Assembly: GCA_964291545.2 (NCBI GenBank)
Contig: OZ219860.1
Span: forward strand, 868,001-932,000
Reading direction: 5' to 3'
Length of the DNA: 64,000 nucleotides
Origin: G963667675 sp964291545
Lineage (GTDB): Bacteria > Chloroflexota > Dehalococcoidia > Lucifugimonadales > UBA3495
Shown: one piece after another, positions 1-7,791 of the stretch
Layout: each line of letters opens with the position of its first letter
Position numbering within the stretch: the first letter of the stretch is position 1
The notes under the pieces: generated by a model
Seen by the model: the letters and a program-made list of their open reading frames with translations, nothing else
What the model was told of the DNA's origin: nothing
The model's database searches: none
Program-made: the position numbers and the translations under genes

Positions 1-113
1 CGGTTGGCCCTCTGCTGGAGTTCGGCGAAGGAGAGGGAGGCGCCGTCGAAATATACGGCGGTGCGGTCGCGCACGATGGCGCCGGCTATTGTGAGAAATT
101 CGCTAGTCCGCAT
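1..113 (-). CDS. Acyl-CoA synthetase / AMP-dependent ligase, N-terminal fragment
   Basis: Only the first 37 codons lie in the window; the gene runs off the left edge. The ATG is at 113-111. The visible residues show the beginning typical of AMP-binding ligases, with a DRTAVYFDG stretch followed by LSFAELQQRAN; the usual family form is DRxAlvfdGrxlTYaELnxrAnr. It starts 6 bp after the stop of the crotonase at 120-839, so it is probably the next gene in the same minus-strand operon. Such a ligase would form an acyl-CoA that the neighbouring hydratases could use. The family is likely; the substrate cannot be told from so short a piece. Confidence 0.6.
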   Translation of the reverse strand, partial: MRTSEFLTIAGAIVRDRTAVYFDGASLSFAELQQRAN

Positions 114-119
114 TGTGTT

Positions 120-839
120 TCATAGGGCCTGGACAGCCAGCATGGACTCGGTCTGCAGCGCATCAGCCAGGGGCAGGTCGGCCCCCCTTTGCAGGGTCTG
201 TTTGGCCGCGGCAGCCAGCCGGGGTTCCAGGGCGGCCAGCCGGCGGCAGAGTTCCCAGGCCTGGTCGAGCAACTCCTCGTCGGGGGTCACCCGTGTAAGC
301 AGGCCCAGTGACAGGGCTTCTTCCGCTCCAATGCGGCGGCCGGTGAGCAGCAAGTCCAGGGCGGACGACCAACCGGCGATTCTCGGGACCGTTTGGGTGC
401 CCCCAGCCGCGGGTATCATGCCAAGCTGGACCTCGGGCATGGCGAAGACGGCGCTCTCTGCGCCGATGCGGATGTCGCTGAGGAGCGCTATTTCAATTCC
501 AGACCCGATGCAGTAACCGTGGATTGCGGCTACCACCGGTACGGGTACGGCCAGAAGCTGGCCCCAAACGTCGCGCTCCCAGCGAACGCGGCGGGCAACC
601 GTCTGGGACGGCGCTGTTCCGAACTCGGTCAGGTCTGCCCCGGCGCAGAAGGCCCTTCCCTGGCCGGTAATCAGCAAGCTTCTAACGCCGTGATCGTCGT
701 GCACCGCAGCGAGGGCTTGGGAAAAGTCGTCCCGCATTTGGATGTTGTATGCGTTCAGGACTTCCGGACGGTCCAACGAGATGTGGGCCACGGGGCCTTG
801 CTTCTCGTACACGAGTGTTTCGAAACCGGTCATGGACAT
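120..839 (-). CDS. Enoyl-CoA hydratase/isomerase (crotonase family)
   Basis: A 239-residue crotonase-fold protein, expected to hydrate 2-enoyl-CoA thioesters in beta-oxidation-like breakdown. The oxyanion-hole segment AFCAGAD is at about residues 64-69. Both acidic residues of true hydratases are present: Glu116 in GIEIALLSD and Glu136 in MPEVQLGMIP, ahead of AAGGTQ. It is about 20 residues shorter than usual because the C-terminal helix with the common EGxxAFLEKRxP motif is missing; the stop follows directly and the next gene starts 6 bp later, so this looks like a genuine short end. The start is 3 bp after the PHP gene's stop, which suggests coupling. Substrate unknown. Confidence 0.88.
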   Translation of the reverse strand: MSMTGFETLVYEKQGPVAHISLDRPEVLNAYNIQMRDDFSQALAAVHDDHGVRSLLITGQGRAFCAGADLTEFGTAPSQTVARRVRWERDVWGQLLAVPVPVVAAIHGYCIGSGIEIALLSDIRIGAESAVFAMPEVQLGMIPAAGGTQTVPRIAGWSSALDLLLTGRRIGAEEALSLGLLTRVTPDEELLDQAWELCRRLAALEPRLAAAAKQTLQRGADLPLADALQTESMLAVQAL

Positions 840-842
840 GCT

Positions 843-1403
843 CTAGCTGGAGACCGAACCTGCGACGGAATCGTCAGCCCTGCGGTACAGGTCTTCCAAT
901 TCCACTTCGGTGTAGCGCAATCCGATGTTTTCCAGGTTGTGGGCGTCGCTGACTTCGAGGACCAGCAGGTCGTGTTCCCCGGCGACCTCCAACACCCGGC
1001 TCTTGCGAATGTGCCAGTTGTGTATGTAGTTGTCGATTTCTATGGCGTGAACACCGTCCTCTATGATGATGTCCGGGGAGTAGTACCCCGGATGGCAGTA
1101 GCTGCGAAAAGTGCCCCCGCCGGGCAGGAACAACTCGGCGATCTGGTATTCAGAGAAGGGGTTTTGGGACGGCCGGACTTCGATTTCCCAGCCGGGGATG
1201 ATGATGACCTCACCGGGGTATTTTTCCTCCACCAGGTCCCGGAACTTGAAGGCCCACTCCTTGTCGTTGTGGTCGGTGACCGCCAAGCCGTCTATGCCCC
1301 GGTCCTTGATCCTGGCCACCACCTGCTCGGCCATGGCCGGGGTGGGGTCCTGGAAGCTAAAGGCTTCCCAGATGTGGGTATGTAAGTCCAGCTTGACCTT
1401 CAC
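843..1403 (-). CDS. PHP-domain metal-dependent phosphoesterase
   Basis: A 186-residue stand-alone PHP (polymerase and histidinol phosphatase) domain with its metal ligands in order: LDLHTH (His8, His10), VTDHND (Asp44, His45), GWEIEV (Glu73), CHPGYY (His104) and SDAHN (Asp153, His155). The family hydrolyses phosphoesters with two or three bound metals; this single-domain type is close to the YciV/RNase AM and PHP-C group. The start is GTG at 1403, with a weak ribosome site. It lies between two crotonase genes in one minus-strand run, but that does not reveal a substrate. Family assignment is firm; the exact reaction is not. Confidence 0.85.
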   Translation of the reverse strand: MKVKLDLHTHIWEAFSFQDPTPAMAEQVVARIKDRGIDGLAVTDHNDKEWAFKFRDLVEEKYPGEVIIIPGWEIEVRPSQNPFSEYQIAELFLPGGGTFRSYCHPGYYSPDIIIEDGVHAIEIDNYIHNWHIRKSRVLEVAGEHDLLVLEVSDAHNLENIGLRYTEVELEDLYRRADDSVAGSVSS

Positions 1404-1451
1404 CAGGTTACCGTCCCGTCCCTGCCGAACCCTCCGCGTCTCAAGGGTAAC

Positions 1452-2291
1452 CTATTCTCCCCTGAATTCAGGCCGGCGACGCTCCAAAAACGAGTTGATT
1501 CCTTCGGCCCTGTCGTCGGTTTCGTATAGTAGCATGTTCAGGTCCGCTTCCAGGCGCAACCCTTGGGCAAGCGTGACGTCTAAGCCCTTCTTCACCGCTT
1601 CCTTGGCATAGCCGGCGGCGATGGGAGCGCCGGCTACGATGTTCTCCACCAGCTTGTCCGCCTGCGGCCAAAGCTCTTCTTTAGCGAACACCCTGTTGAC
1701 CAACCCGATCTTCAGGGCCTCCGCGGCGGGAACCACCCGCCCAGTAAGAATCATATCACTGGCCCGGCCTGGGCCAACCAGGCGGGGCAGCCGCTGGGTG
1801 CCGCCGTCCCAGGGGAATACGCCGTTGGCAAGGTCGTTCAAGGCGAACCGCGCTTCTTCCGAGGCAATCCTGAGGTCGGCCGCCAGGGCCAACTCCATCC
1901 CGTGGTCGAAGGCGTCCCCTTCCACCATAGCAACGACGGGAATGGACAATTCAGCCACAGCCGACGCTACTTGCATTCGAGACAACCAGCCAGCGAGATC
2001 CGCTCCGCCTTGCGCTAGCAGGTCCGGAGGGGGGCTGGTCCGCCCCAATGAGAAGACGCCGCCGGAGCCGGCGACGATGAGCAGGCGAATGCCCTCGTCC
2101 TGGGAAACAGCCGCGCACAACTCTTTCAACTCGGCGGCCGTCTCGGCGTCGATGCGGTTGCCGGCTGCAGGGTTGGTCAGCCTGACCGTCGCGACGGAGT
2201 TATCCCGCTGAAAGTCCAGCGTTTCGTACTTGATTTGGGCACGCTCCAAGCCGGCAGACTGTCCGGGCGAAGTGGTGTCAAACGCCAACAT
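1452..2291 (-). CDS. Divergent crotonase-family protein
   Basis: A 279-residue crotonase-fold protein and first gene of the minus-strand run. The fold is clear from GMELALAADLRI and GGTQRLPRLVG, and the C-terminal EGINSFLERRRPEF motif is present. The active site is altered. Glu133 is kept, but the second hydratase Glu is Asp153 in the LNDLANG stretch, and the oxyanion loop reads GVFSLGR instead of the usual AFCAGAD. It may therefore be an isomerase, a hydrolase or a weak hydratase. The first 18 or so residues look non-homologous, so translation may start further in. It is divergent from groES, sharing the 2292-2426 intergenic region. Confidence 0.8.
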   Translation of the reverse strand: MLAFDTTSPGQSAGLERAQIKYETLDFQRDNSVATVRLTNPAAGNRIDAETAAELKELCAAVSQDEGIRLLIVAGSGGVFSLGRTSPPPDLLAQGGADLAGWLSRMQVASAVAELSIPVVAMVEGDAFDHGMELALAADLRIASEEARFALNDLANGVFPWDGGTQRLPRLVGPGRASDMILTGRVVPAAEALKIGLVNRVFAKEELWPQADKLVENIVAGAPIAAGYAKEAVKKGLDVTLAQGLRLEADLNMLLYETDDRAEGINSFLERRRPEFRGE

Positions 2292-2312
2292 GGTAGGGCC
2301 GCGCGGCGTATC

Positions 2313-2341
2313 TTGACAATAGTTTTTGCCTTTATTACTAT
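2313..2341 (+). promoter_or_regulatory. Sigma-70-type promoter of groES-groEL
   Basis: TTGACA at 2313-2318 and TACTAT at 2336-2341 are separated by exactly 17 bp, close to consensus. Transcription would start near 2348, giving a leader of about 80 nt before groES. I found no convincing CIRCE/HrcA repeat between the promoter and the gene, so heat control, if any, uses something else. Confidence 0.75.
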
Positions 2342-2426
2342 GAATTGTCGCCCCAAATTTTGGAGTGATAATCTGTGCCGTCCAGGCACTAGTTCAGAGT
2401 ATAAGCACCGTAGAAAGGAGGCAGGC

Positions 2427-2717
2427 GTGGCAAACTTTGTTCCGTTGGGCGAGCGAGTAGTCGTGATGCCCATTGAGCAAGAGACGCAGACAAAAGGGGG
2501 GATTTTCTTGCCGGACACGGCCAAAGAGAAACCCCAAGAGGGCGAGGTCGTCGCGGTGGGTCCGGGACGGGTGTCCGACGACGGGTCTAGGATTCCCATG
2601 GAACTGGCCAAGGGTGACCGCGTCATCTACTCCAAGTTCGCCGGCACCGAGTACAAAGAAGGCGACGACGAGTACCTGATTCTCAGGGAAAGTGACATTC
2701 TGGCTAAGCTGACCTAA
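2427..2717 (+). CDS. groES: Co-chaperonin GroES (Hsp10)
   Basis: A 96-residue co-chaperonin that caps the GroEL cylinder. It contains the FVPLGERVVV opening, the mobile-loop region around TKGGIFLPDTAKEKP and the YSKFAGTEYK segment. Translation starts at GTG 2427, because a strong AAAGGAGG site ends a few bases upstream and the protein then begins as other GroES proteins do; a longer open frame back to 2235 has no support. It is followed by groEL after 34 bp with another strong ribosome site, and both share the promoter at 2313. Confidence 0.97.
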   Translation: MANFVPLGERVVVMPIEQETQTKGGIFLPDTAKEKPQEGEVVAVGPGRVSDDGSRIPMELAKGDRVIYSKFAGTEYKEGDDEYLILRESDILAKLT

Positions 2718-2751
2718 ATTACCAGGCAAGGTAGACAAGGAGGACGGGGAA

Positions 2752-4380
2752 ATGCCCCCAAAGAAACTCAGTTATTCTGAAGATGCCCGCAAGTCCCTTC
2801 GGACGGGTATCGACACTTTGGCGGATTCCGTCAAGGTGACCCTGGGACCCAAGGGCCGCAACGTGGTGCTGGACAAGTCCTTTGGCCCCCCGCAGGTGTG
2901 CAGCGACGGAGTGACCATCGCCAAGGAGATCGAGCTGCCCGACAGCTTCGAGAACATGGGCGCGCAGTTGCTCAAGGAAGCCGCCACCAAGACCAACGAC
3001 GCCGCTGGCGACGGCACAACCACGTCCGTTGTGCTGGCTCAAGCCATCATTAACGACGGCTTCAAGAACGTCACCGCCGGCGCCGACCCCATGGCCATCA
3101 AGAGAGGAATAGAACTGGCCGTCGCCTCAGTGGTCAAAGAGCTTGAGGGCATGGCCCAGTCGGTGGACGACCGGGCCCGCATTGCCCAGGTCGCCAGCCT
3201 CTCGGCCCACGAGGAAGCCATCGGCGAGACCATCGCCGACGCCATGGAAAAAGTGGGCAAAGACGGCGTAATCACCGTCGAAGAGTCCAAGGGGATGATC
3301 GACGAGACAGAATACGTCGAGGGAATGCAAATCGACCGGGGATACATCTCCCCTTACTTCATCACCAACTCCGACCGCATGGAGTCGGTGCTGGAGGACG
3401 CGACTTTGCTCATCACCGACAAGAAGATCTCCGCGGTCTCCGACCTGTTGCCGGCTTTGGAAAAGCTCCTGCAAGTCGGCAAGAAGAACGTGGTCATAAT
3501 CTCCGAGGACGTGGACGGCGAGGCCCTGGCCACTTTGGTGGTCAACAAGCTGCGGGGGACCCTGAACGCCCTGGCGGTCAAGGCTCCGGGCTTCGGCGAC
3601 CGGCGGAAGGCCATGCTGGAAGACATCGCCATCCTCACCGGTGGCACGGTCATCAGCGAAGACATGGGCAAGAAGCTGGACTCGGCGACCCTGGAGGACT
3701 TCGGTCAGGCCAGGCGGGTCTCGGCCACCAAGGATGAGACCACAATCGTCGAGGGCCGGGGATCAGAAGACGGCATCCAGGCCCGTATCAACCAAATCAA
3801 GACCCAGATCGAGGAGACCACCTCCGAGTTCGACCGGGAGAAGCTGCAAGAGCGGATGGCCAAGCTGTCCGGCGGCGTAGCCGTCATCAAGGTAGGCGCA
3901 GCCACTGAGGTAGAGCTCAAGGAGCGAAAGGCCCGCGTGGAAGACGCACTGTCGGCCACCCGCTCAGCCGTGGAAGAGGGCATCGTCCCCGGCGGCGGAG
4001 TAGCCCTGGTGCGAGCGCAACGCGCCTTGGACACCCTGACCGGCGCCAACGGCGACGAATCGGTGGGCGCCAGCATCATCCGGCGCTCGCTGGAGCAGCC
4101 CCTGAGGCTCATTGTCGAGAACTCCGGGTTCGAAGGCTCGGTGGTCCTCAACGACGTAAAGCAACAGGCCGACGACTACGGCTTCGACGCCGACATCGGC
4201 GAGTACGGCCCCATGCTGGAGCGGGGCATCGTAGACCCCACCAAGGTGACGCGGTCCGCCCTGCAGAATGCGGCCAGCGTCGCCTCCATGGTCCTAACCA
4301 CGGAGTCGATGATTGCCGAGATTCCCCAGGAGAAGCCTCCGATGCCGGCCATGCCTCCCGGCGGCGGAATGGACTTCTAG
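2752..4380 (+). CDS. groEL: Chaperonin GroEL (Hsp60)
   Basis: A 542-residue, full-length chaperonin. Recognisable parts are the equatorial VTLGPKGRNVVLD segment, the ATP-binding GDGTTTSVVLAQ loop (D-G-T-T-T), the apical domain with PGFGDRRKAML, and the Gly/Met-rich tail ending PGGGMDF. It starts with an AAGGAGG site 8 bp ahead of the ATG. It forms an operon with groES and is followed by a strong hairpin terminator. Nothing is odd in the sequence. Confidence 0.98.
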   Translation: MPPKKLSYSEDARKSLRTGIDTLADSVKVTLGPKGRNVVLDKSFGPPQVCSDGVTIAKEIELPDSFENMGAQLLKEAATKTNDAAGDGTTTSVVLAQAIINDGFKNVTAGADPMAIKRGIELAVASVVKELEGMAQSVDDRARIAQVASLSAHEEAIGETIADAMEKVGKDGVITVEESKGMIDETEYVEGMQIDRGYISPYFITNSDRMESVLEDATLLITDKKISAVSDLLPALEKLLQVGKKNVVIISEDVDGEALATLVVNKLRGTLNALAVKAPGFGDRRKAMLEDIAILTGGTVISEDMGKKLDSATLEDFGQARRVSATKDETTIVEGRGSEDGIQARINQIKTQIEETTSEFDREKLQERMAKLSGGVAVIKVGAATEVELKERKARVEDALSATRSAVEEGIVPGGGVALVRAQRALDTLTGANGDESVGASIIRRSLEQPLRLIVENSGFEGSVVLNDVKQQADDYGFDADIGEYGPMLERGIVDPTKVTRSALQNAASVASMVLTTESMIAEIPQEKPPMPAMPPGGGMDF

Positions 4381-4407
4381 TCCCCTATAGTCCTGTCTTG
4401 GGATTGG

Positions 4408-4440
4408 ATGGGGCGCGGCGTGCCGCGCCCCATTTCTTTT
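4408..4440 (+). terminator. Rho-independent terminator after groEL
   Basis: Perfect 12-bp inverted repeat 4408-4419 / 4422-4433, very GC-rich, followed by the T-rich TTCTTTT. It closes the groES-groEL transcript. The following 4441-4667 holds no gene I can support. Confidence 0.85.
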
Positions 4441-4667
4441 GTCCAATTAGGCAGACTTCACAGGTCGCCGGCGTCTTACACTTACCAACCGCCAACTGCT
4501 ACAATTCCGTGAGCCGTCAACCGTCCGAACAAGCGCCGCCCGCACGGTGTTGACATAACGCATGCCAATTTCTTGCCCGGTCTTCAAGAGTTCGCTGTGG
4601 GTCAGACACTCACCAGCGAGCGCTGACAATTGGCCGCAGCGCGGCGCTAAGGAGTAAAGTAAACGGT

Positions 4668-5402
4668 ATGCAGTCTGCGCCGGACAACGGCCCTCCGGGC
4701 CCTTCAAGAACGGACAAAGTGTGCTCTTCCGCAACCGTCGCGCTGGGCGGAATTTCCCAGGGAGCCACGGTGTTTGTAGCGGGTTTCGCCGGCATCGGAT
4801 GGCCGGAGACCCTGCTCAAGGCCCTTCACTCCATTGGCGTAGACTCACTCACCTTGGTCTGCCAGGGAGTATGGCCAAATCCCAAGGGCAATGGACAGGG
4901 ATCTGATGCCCTGGAAGAATTGGTAGCCTCCGGACGGGTGGCCAAGCTGATTTCTCCGCTCCCGTTCATACCGGGCAGCGGAGGGGCGGTGGAAGCGAAG
5001 TGGCGTTCGGGCGGCGTGGAGTTAGAGGTTGTTTCGCAGGCGGCGCTGGCGGAACGAATCAGGGCCGCCGGCGCGGGGCTGGGCGGGGTGTTTCTTCCCG
5101 TCGGTCCCGGGATCAGGTTCGCAGAAGGCAAAGAGGTCAAATCCCTTGGAGGGCGAGACCACGTGTTGGAGCAACCGTTGCGGGCCGACTTCGCCTTGCT
5201 GCGGGCCAAGACCGCCGACACCCTGGGCAACACGGTCTACCAAGCCACCCAGCGGAACTGGAACCCCCTGATGGCCATGGCCGCGCAGACCACCGCAATA
5301 GAGGTGGACAACGTTGTGGAACCCGGGGCAATGGACCCCGAGCAGGTCATCACACCCGGTATCTTCATCGACCGCGTAGTACAGACGGAACAAGGGCGCT
5401 GA
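4668..5402 (+). CDS. Family-I CoA-transferase, subunit A-like (AtoD/ScoA/PcaI type)
   Basis: A 244-residue protein matching the A subunit of 3-oxoacid CoA-transferases, which form A/B complexes moving CoA between acyl acids. The family's Gly-rich CoA-binding loop appears as FVAGFAGIGWPETLL (about residues 33-47). The C-terminal half has GRDHVLEQPLRADFAL, KADTLGN-like AKTADTLGNTVYQ and ITPGIFIDRVV, all diagnostic. An AGGAG site precedes the ATG. The next gene begins 27 bp on and its N-terminal half is a B subunit, so the two could pair. The first 20 residues look like a non-conserved extension. Because the partner B domains lack the catalytic Glu, the reaction may not be a CoA transfer. Confidence 0.85.
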   Translation: MQSAPDNGPPGPSRTDKVCSSATVALGGISQGATVFVAGFAGIGWPETLLKALHSIGVDSLTLVCQGVWPNPKGNGQGSDALEELVASGRVAKLISPLPFIPGSGGAVEAKWRSGGVELEVVSQAALAERIRAAGAGLGGVFLPVGPGIRFAEGKEVKSLGGRDHVLEQPLRADFALLRAKTADTLGNTVYQATQRNWNPLMAMAAQTTAIEVDNVVEPGAMDPEQVITPGIFIDRVVQTEQGR

Positions 5403-5429
5403 GGACTCGCCGAGGAAGTCTCTAGGAAC

Positions 5430-6860
5430 ATGGCTGCGAAAGAACGGATAGACGTTCAACGGCTGGCCCGCAGGGCGGCGCAAGAATTTCGCGCCGGAGA
5501 GGTGGTTGGCCTGGGGCCTGGGATGCCTTCGCTGATCCCTAACCATGTCCCAGCCGGCTGGGGAGTCTGGTTCCTGGCCGACAGCGGCGCCCTTGGCTTC
5601 AGGGCTGCCAACGGCGCGCCTACTCCGGATTCGCATAACCCCAGCGGCCCGGTGGACTCCAACGGCCAGCCCGCAGCCTTCATACCTGGGGGGTCGACGC
5701 TAAGCACGGTTGATTTAGCAGGCCTGATACACGCTGGCTACGTGGACGCCGCGGCGCTGCAACCGGCTTTTGTCACTCCCTCCGGAGACTTTACCCACTG
5801 GACCACGGCGGCCACTCCCGGGCTGTTTTCGCCGTCCTCGGCAGTCGAGTTGGCCGCCTGCTCCGGGCGGGTGATAGCGATGCTCCCCCACACCGGCGGG
5901 GACGGGTCACCCGCCATTGTGGACTCGCACACTCTCCCCCTGGACGGGGTGGGCTGCGTAGGCACGGTGATTACCGACGCGGCGGTGTTCAGCATCACCG
6001 GCGTGGGCCTTACGCTGCTTGAGGTTGCGCCGGGTTGGAATGTTGACGACGTTGCCGCTATAACCAACGCCCCCTTTCAAGTCTCCCCGGAAGTCCGGGA
6101 GATGAGCTTCGACCTGCCGGACTTGAAGTTTCCCAACAAGGTCTGCGAAAGCGGCCTCGAGGCGATACGAGACCTGCCAGACAATGCCGTGGTAAACGTC
6201 GACGGCTTCGGCGGCCCGGGCGGCATGGCCCACTACCTGCTTACGTCCCTGGCGAACCAAGGGGCCAGGGGACTGACGATTATCAGCAACACCGTCGGCA
6301 TCGCCCGGGTGGCGGGGTTCGGGTCGCCTCCCGGCCTCCAGGCCATAGACCACAGCATCCTTGTCGACGCTGGTCAAGTGGCGAAGGGCATTGCTTCGTT
6401 CCCGGTGTCGCCCAGGGTATCCAGGCCTAACTCCTTCGAAATGGCCTACCAGCGGGGCGACGTGGAATTGCAGCTGGTCCCACAGGGCACCCTAGCCGAA
6501 CGGCTCCGGGCCGGCGGCGCAGGGGTGGGCGCCTTCTACACGCCCACCGGGGCCGGCACCCTGTTGGCTGAGGGCAAGGAGACCCGCACAATAGACGGCA
6601 GGGACTACGTACTGGAGACGGGACTGAAAGCCGATTTCTGCTTGATCCGGGGTCACAAGGCCGACACCCTGGGCAACGTGGTATACCAGGGCACGTCACG
6701 CAACTTCAACGCCGTCATGGCCCCGGCGGCACGGATTACCGTCGTAGAGGTGGACGAGATTGTGGAGCCCGGCGCACTGGGACCTGAAGAAATTGTCACT
6801 CCCGGCATCTACGTTGACCGGATAGTGCAGCGTCCTGCCGGTTTTTCTCCTTACGAGTAG
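5430..6860 (+). CDS. Fused family-I CoA-transferase: B-like domain + A-like domain, catalytic Glu replaced
   Basis: A 476-residue fusion. Residues 1 to about 232 are a B-type domain, with GLGPGMPSLIPNHV, FVTPSGDFTHW and LLEVAPGWNVDDV. Residues from about 235 are an A-type domain, with VDGFGGPGGMAHYLL, GRDYVLETGLKADFCL, KADTLGNVVYQGTSRN and VTPGIYVDRIV. Domain order is B-A, the reverse of animal SCOT. In the B domain the catalytic S-E-N-G motif is A-D-S-G, so the thioester-forming Glu is Asp51 (codon 5580-5582). It sits between a free A gene and a free B gene, as if two tandem A-B pairs lost the boundary in the middle. It may be a transferase with shifted chemistry or a CoA-ester hydrolase. 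Confidence 0.85.
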   Translation: MAAKERIDVQRLARRAAQEFRAGEVVGLGPGMPSLIPNHVPAGWGVWFLADSGALGFRAANGAPTPDSHNPSGPVDSNGQPAAFIPGGSTLSTVDLAGLIHAGYVDAAALQPAFVTPSGDFTHWTTAATPGLFSPSSAVELAACSGRVIAMLPHTGGDGSPAIVDSHTLPLDGVGCVGTVITDAAVFSITGVGLTLLEVAPGWNVDDVAAITNAPFQVSPEVREMSFDLPDLKFPNKVCESGLEAIRDLPDNAVVNVDGFGGPGGMAHYLLTSLANQGARGLTIISNTVGIARVAGFGSPPGLQAIDHSILVDAGQVAKGIASFPVSPRVSRPNSFEMAYQRGDVELQLVPQGTLAERLRAGGAGVGAFYTPTGAGTLLAEGKETRTIDGRDYVLETGLKADFCLIRGHKADTLGNVVYQGTSRNFNAVMAPAARITVVEVDEIVEPGALGPEEIVTPGIYVDRIVQRPAGFSPYE

Positions 6861-6960
6861 TGACCGGTTGGACAATTGCAGATATGATTCGACGATGCCA
6901 ATCTACCGGGGTTTTATCCCGCCCGTCTCCTACCGCAGGGCAGGGTCTCGATAAACAGCA

Positions 6961-7638
6961 ATGAGCGCAGCGCCCAATAAAGAACGCCTGGACCGGGAAG
7001 TCATCGCGATGAGGGTGGCCAAAGAGCTGCCCGACGGCGCCTTTGTCAATCTGGGCATCGGCATTCCGACCCTGGTATCCAACTTCCTGCCGGAGGACAG
7101 GACGGTCTTCTACCACAGCCAAAGCGGCGTTCTGAACTGCGGGCCTCTGGCCGACGAAGGGGAAGAAGACATCGACCTCATCAACGCCGGCGGGCAGTTC
7201 CTGCAACCCACCCCGGGAATGGCATACTTCAGTTCCGCCGAGGCCTTCGCCATGATCCGCGGCGGCCACGTGGACGTCACCGTCCTGGGGGCGCACCAAG
7301 TCTCGGCCAAGGGAGACCTGGCCAACTGGCTGCTGCCACAGAGGGGAGTGGGCAACGTGGGCGGGGCAATGGACCTGGCCGCCGGCGCGAAGACCGTCAT
7401 CGTAGCCATGGAGCACACCGACCGCAAGAACCAACCCAAGATTGTCGAGGAGTGCACCTTCCCCATTACCGGCAAGGGGTGCGTGTCCCTTGTAGTGACC
7501 GACCTGGCGGTAATCGAGCGGACCGATCAGGGACTGGTCTTGAAAGAGGTGGCTCCCGGTTGGAGCCCCGAAGAGGTGCACCAGCTTACCGGCGCGAGGC
7601 TGATTCCGGCCCCAGACCTGACGGAATACCATCTTTAA
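6961..7638 (+). CDS. Family-I CoA-transferase, subunit B-like (AtoA/ScoB type) with Glu-to-Gln change
   Basis: A 225-residue protein very close to AtoA/ScoB subunits: FVNLGIGIPTLVSNF, INAGGQF, FAMIRGGHVDVTVLGA, LANWLLP, GGAMDLAAGAKTVIVAMEHT and KEVAPGWSPEEV. The one striking change is at the active site, where the family has S-E-N-G and this protein has S-Q-S-G. Residue 54 is Gln (CAA at 7120-7122), one base from GAA. Glu is the residue that carries CoA in glutaconate CoA-transferase (Glu54 of its B subunit) and in SCOT. Upstream, GTGACC at 6860 and TATGAT at 6883 (17 bp apart) could be its own promoter. Its natural partner is the A half of the preceding fusion. Confidence 0.88.
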   Translation: MSAAPNKERLDREVIAMRVAKELPDGAFVNLGIGIPTLVSNFLPEDRTVFYHSQSGVLNCGPLADEGEEDIDLINAGGQFLQPTPGMAYFSSAEAFAMIRGGHVDVTVLGAHQVSAKGDLANWLLPQRGVGNVGGAMDLAAGAKTVIVAMEHTDRKNQPKIVEECTFPITGKGCVSLVVTDLAVIERTDQGLVLKEVAPGWSPEEVHQLTGARLIPAPDLTEYHL

Positions 7639-7791
7639 GAGTAGCGGTGGCCTGGCGGCTTGAAACGCGAGTCACTGCAACTGCCAAGAGAGACATTGGG
7701 CGAGGGTAGAAAATACTTTCGCGCCTGATAGTGACCAATGCGCCATTTCCGGCGGCGCTGGTGGCCATGACAACCCTATAGCGGGTTTCAC

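Noticed and set aside
393..1385. Long plus-strand frame (330 codons) opposite the crotonase and PHP genes
   Set aside because: Its sequence is the mirror of real genes with full motifs on the other strand.
2342..2426. CIRCE/HrcA heat-shock element before groES
   Set aside because: GAGTG and GCACT fragments occur but not as the required TTAGCACTC-N9-GAGTGCTAA inverted repeat.
4447..4734. Minus-strand frame of 95 codons upstream of the CoA-transferase array
   Set aside because: No ribosome site, no recognisable domain, and it overlaps the real gene start at 4668.
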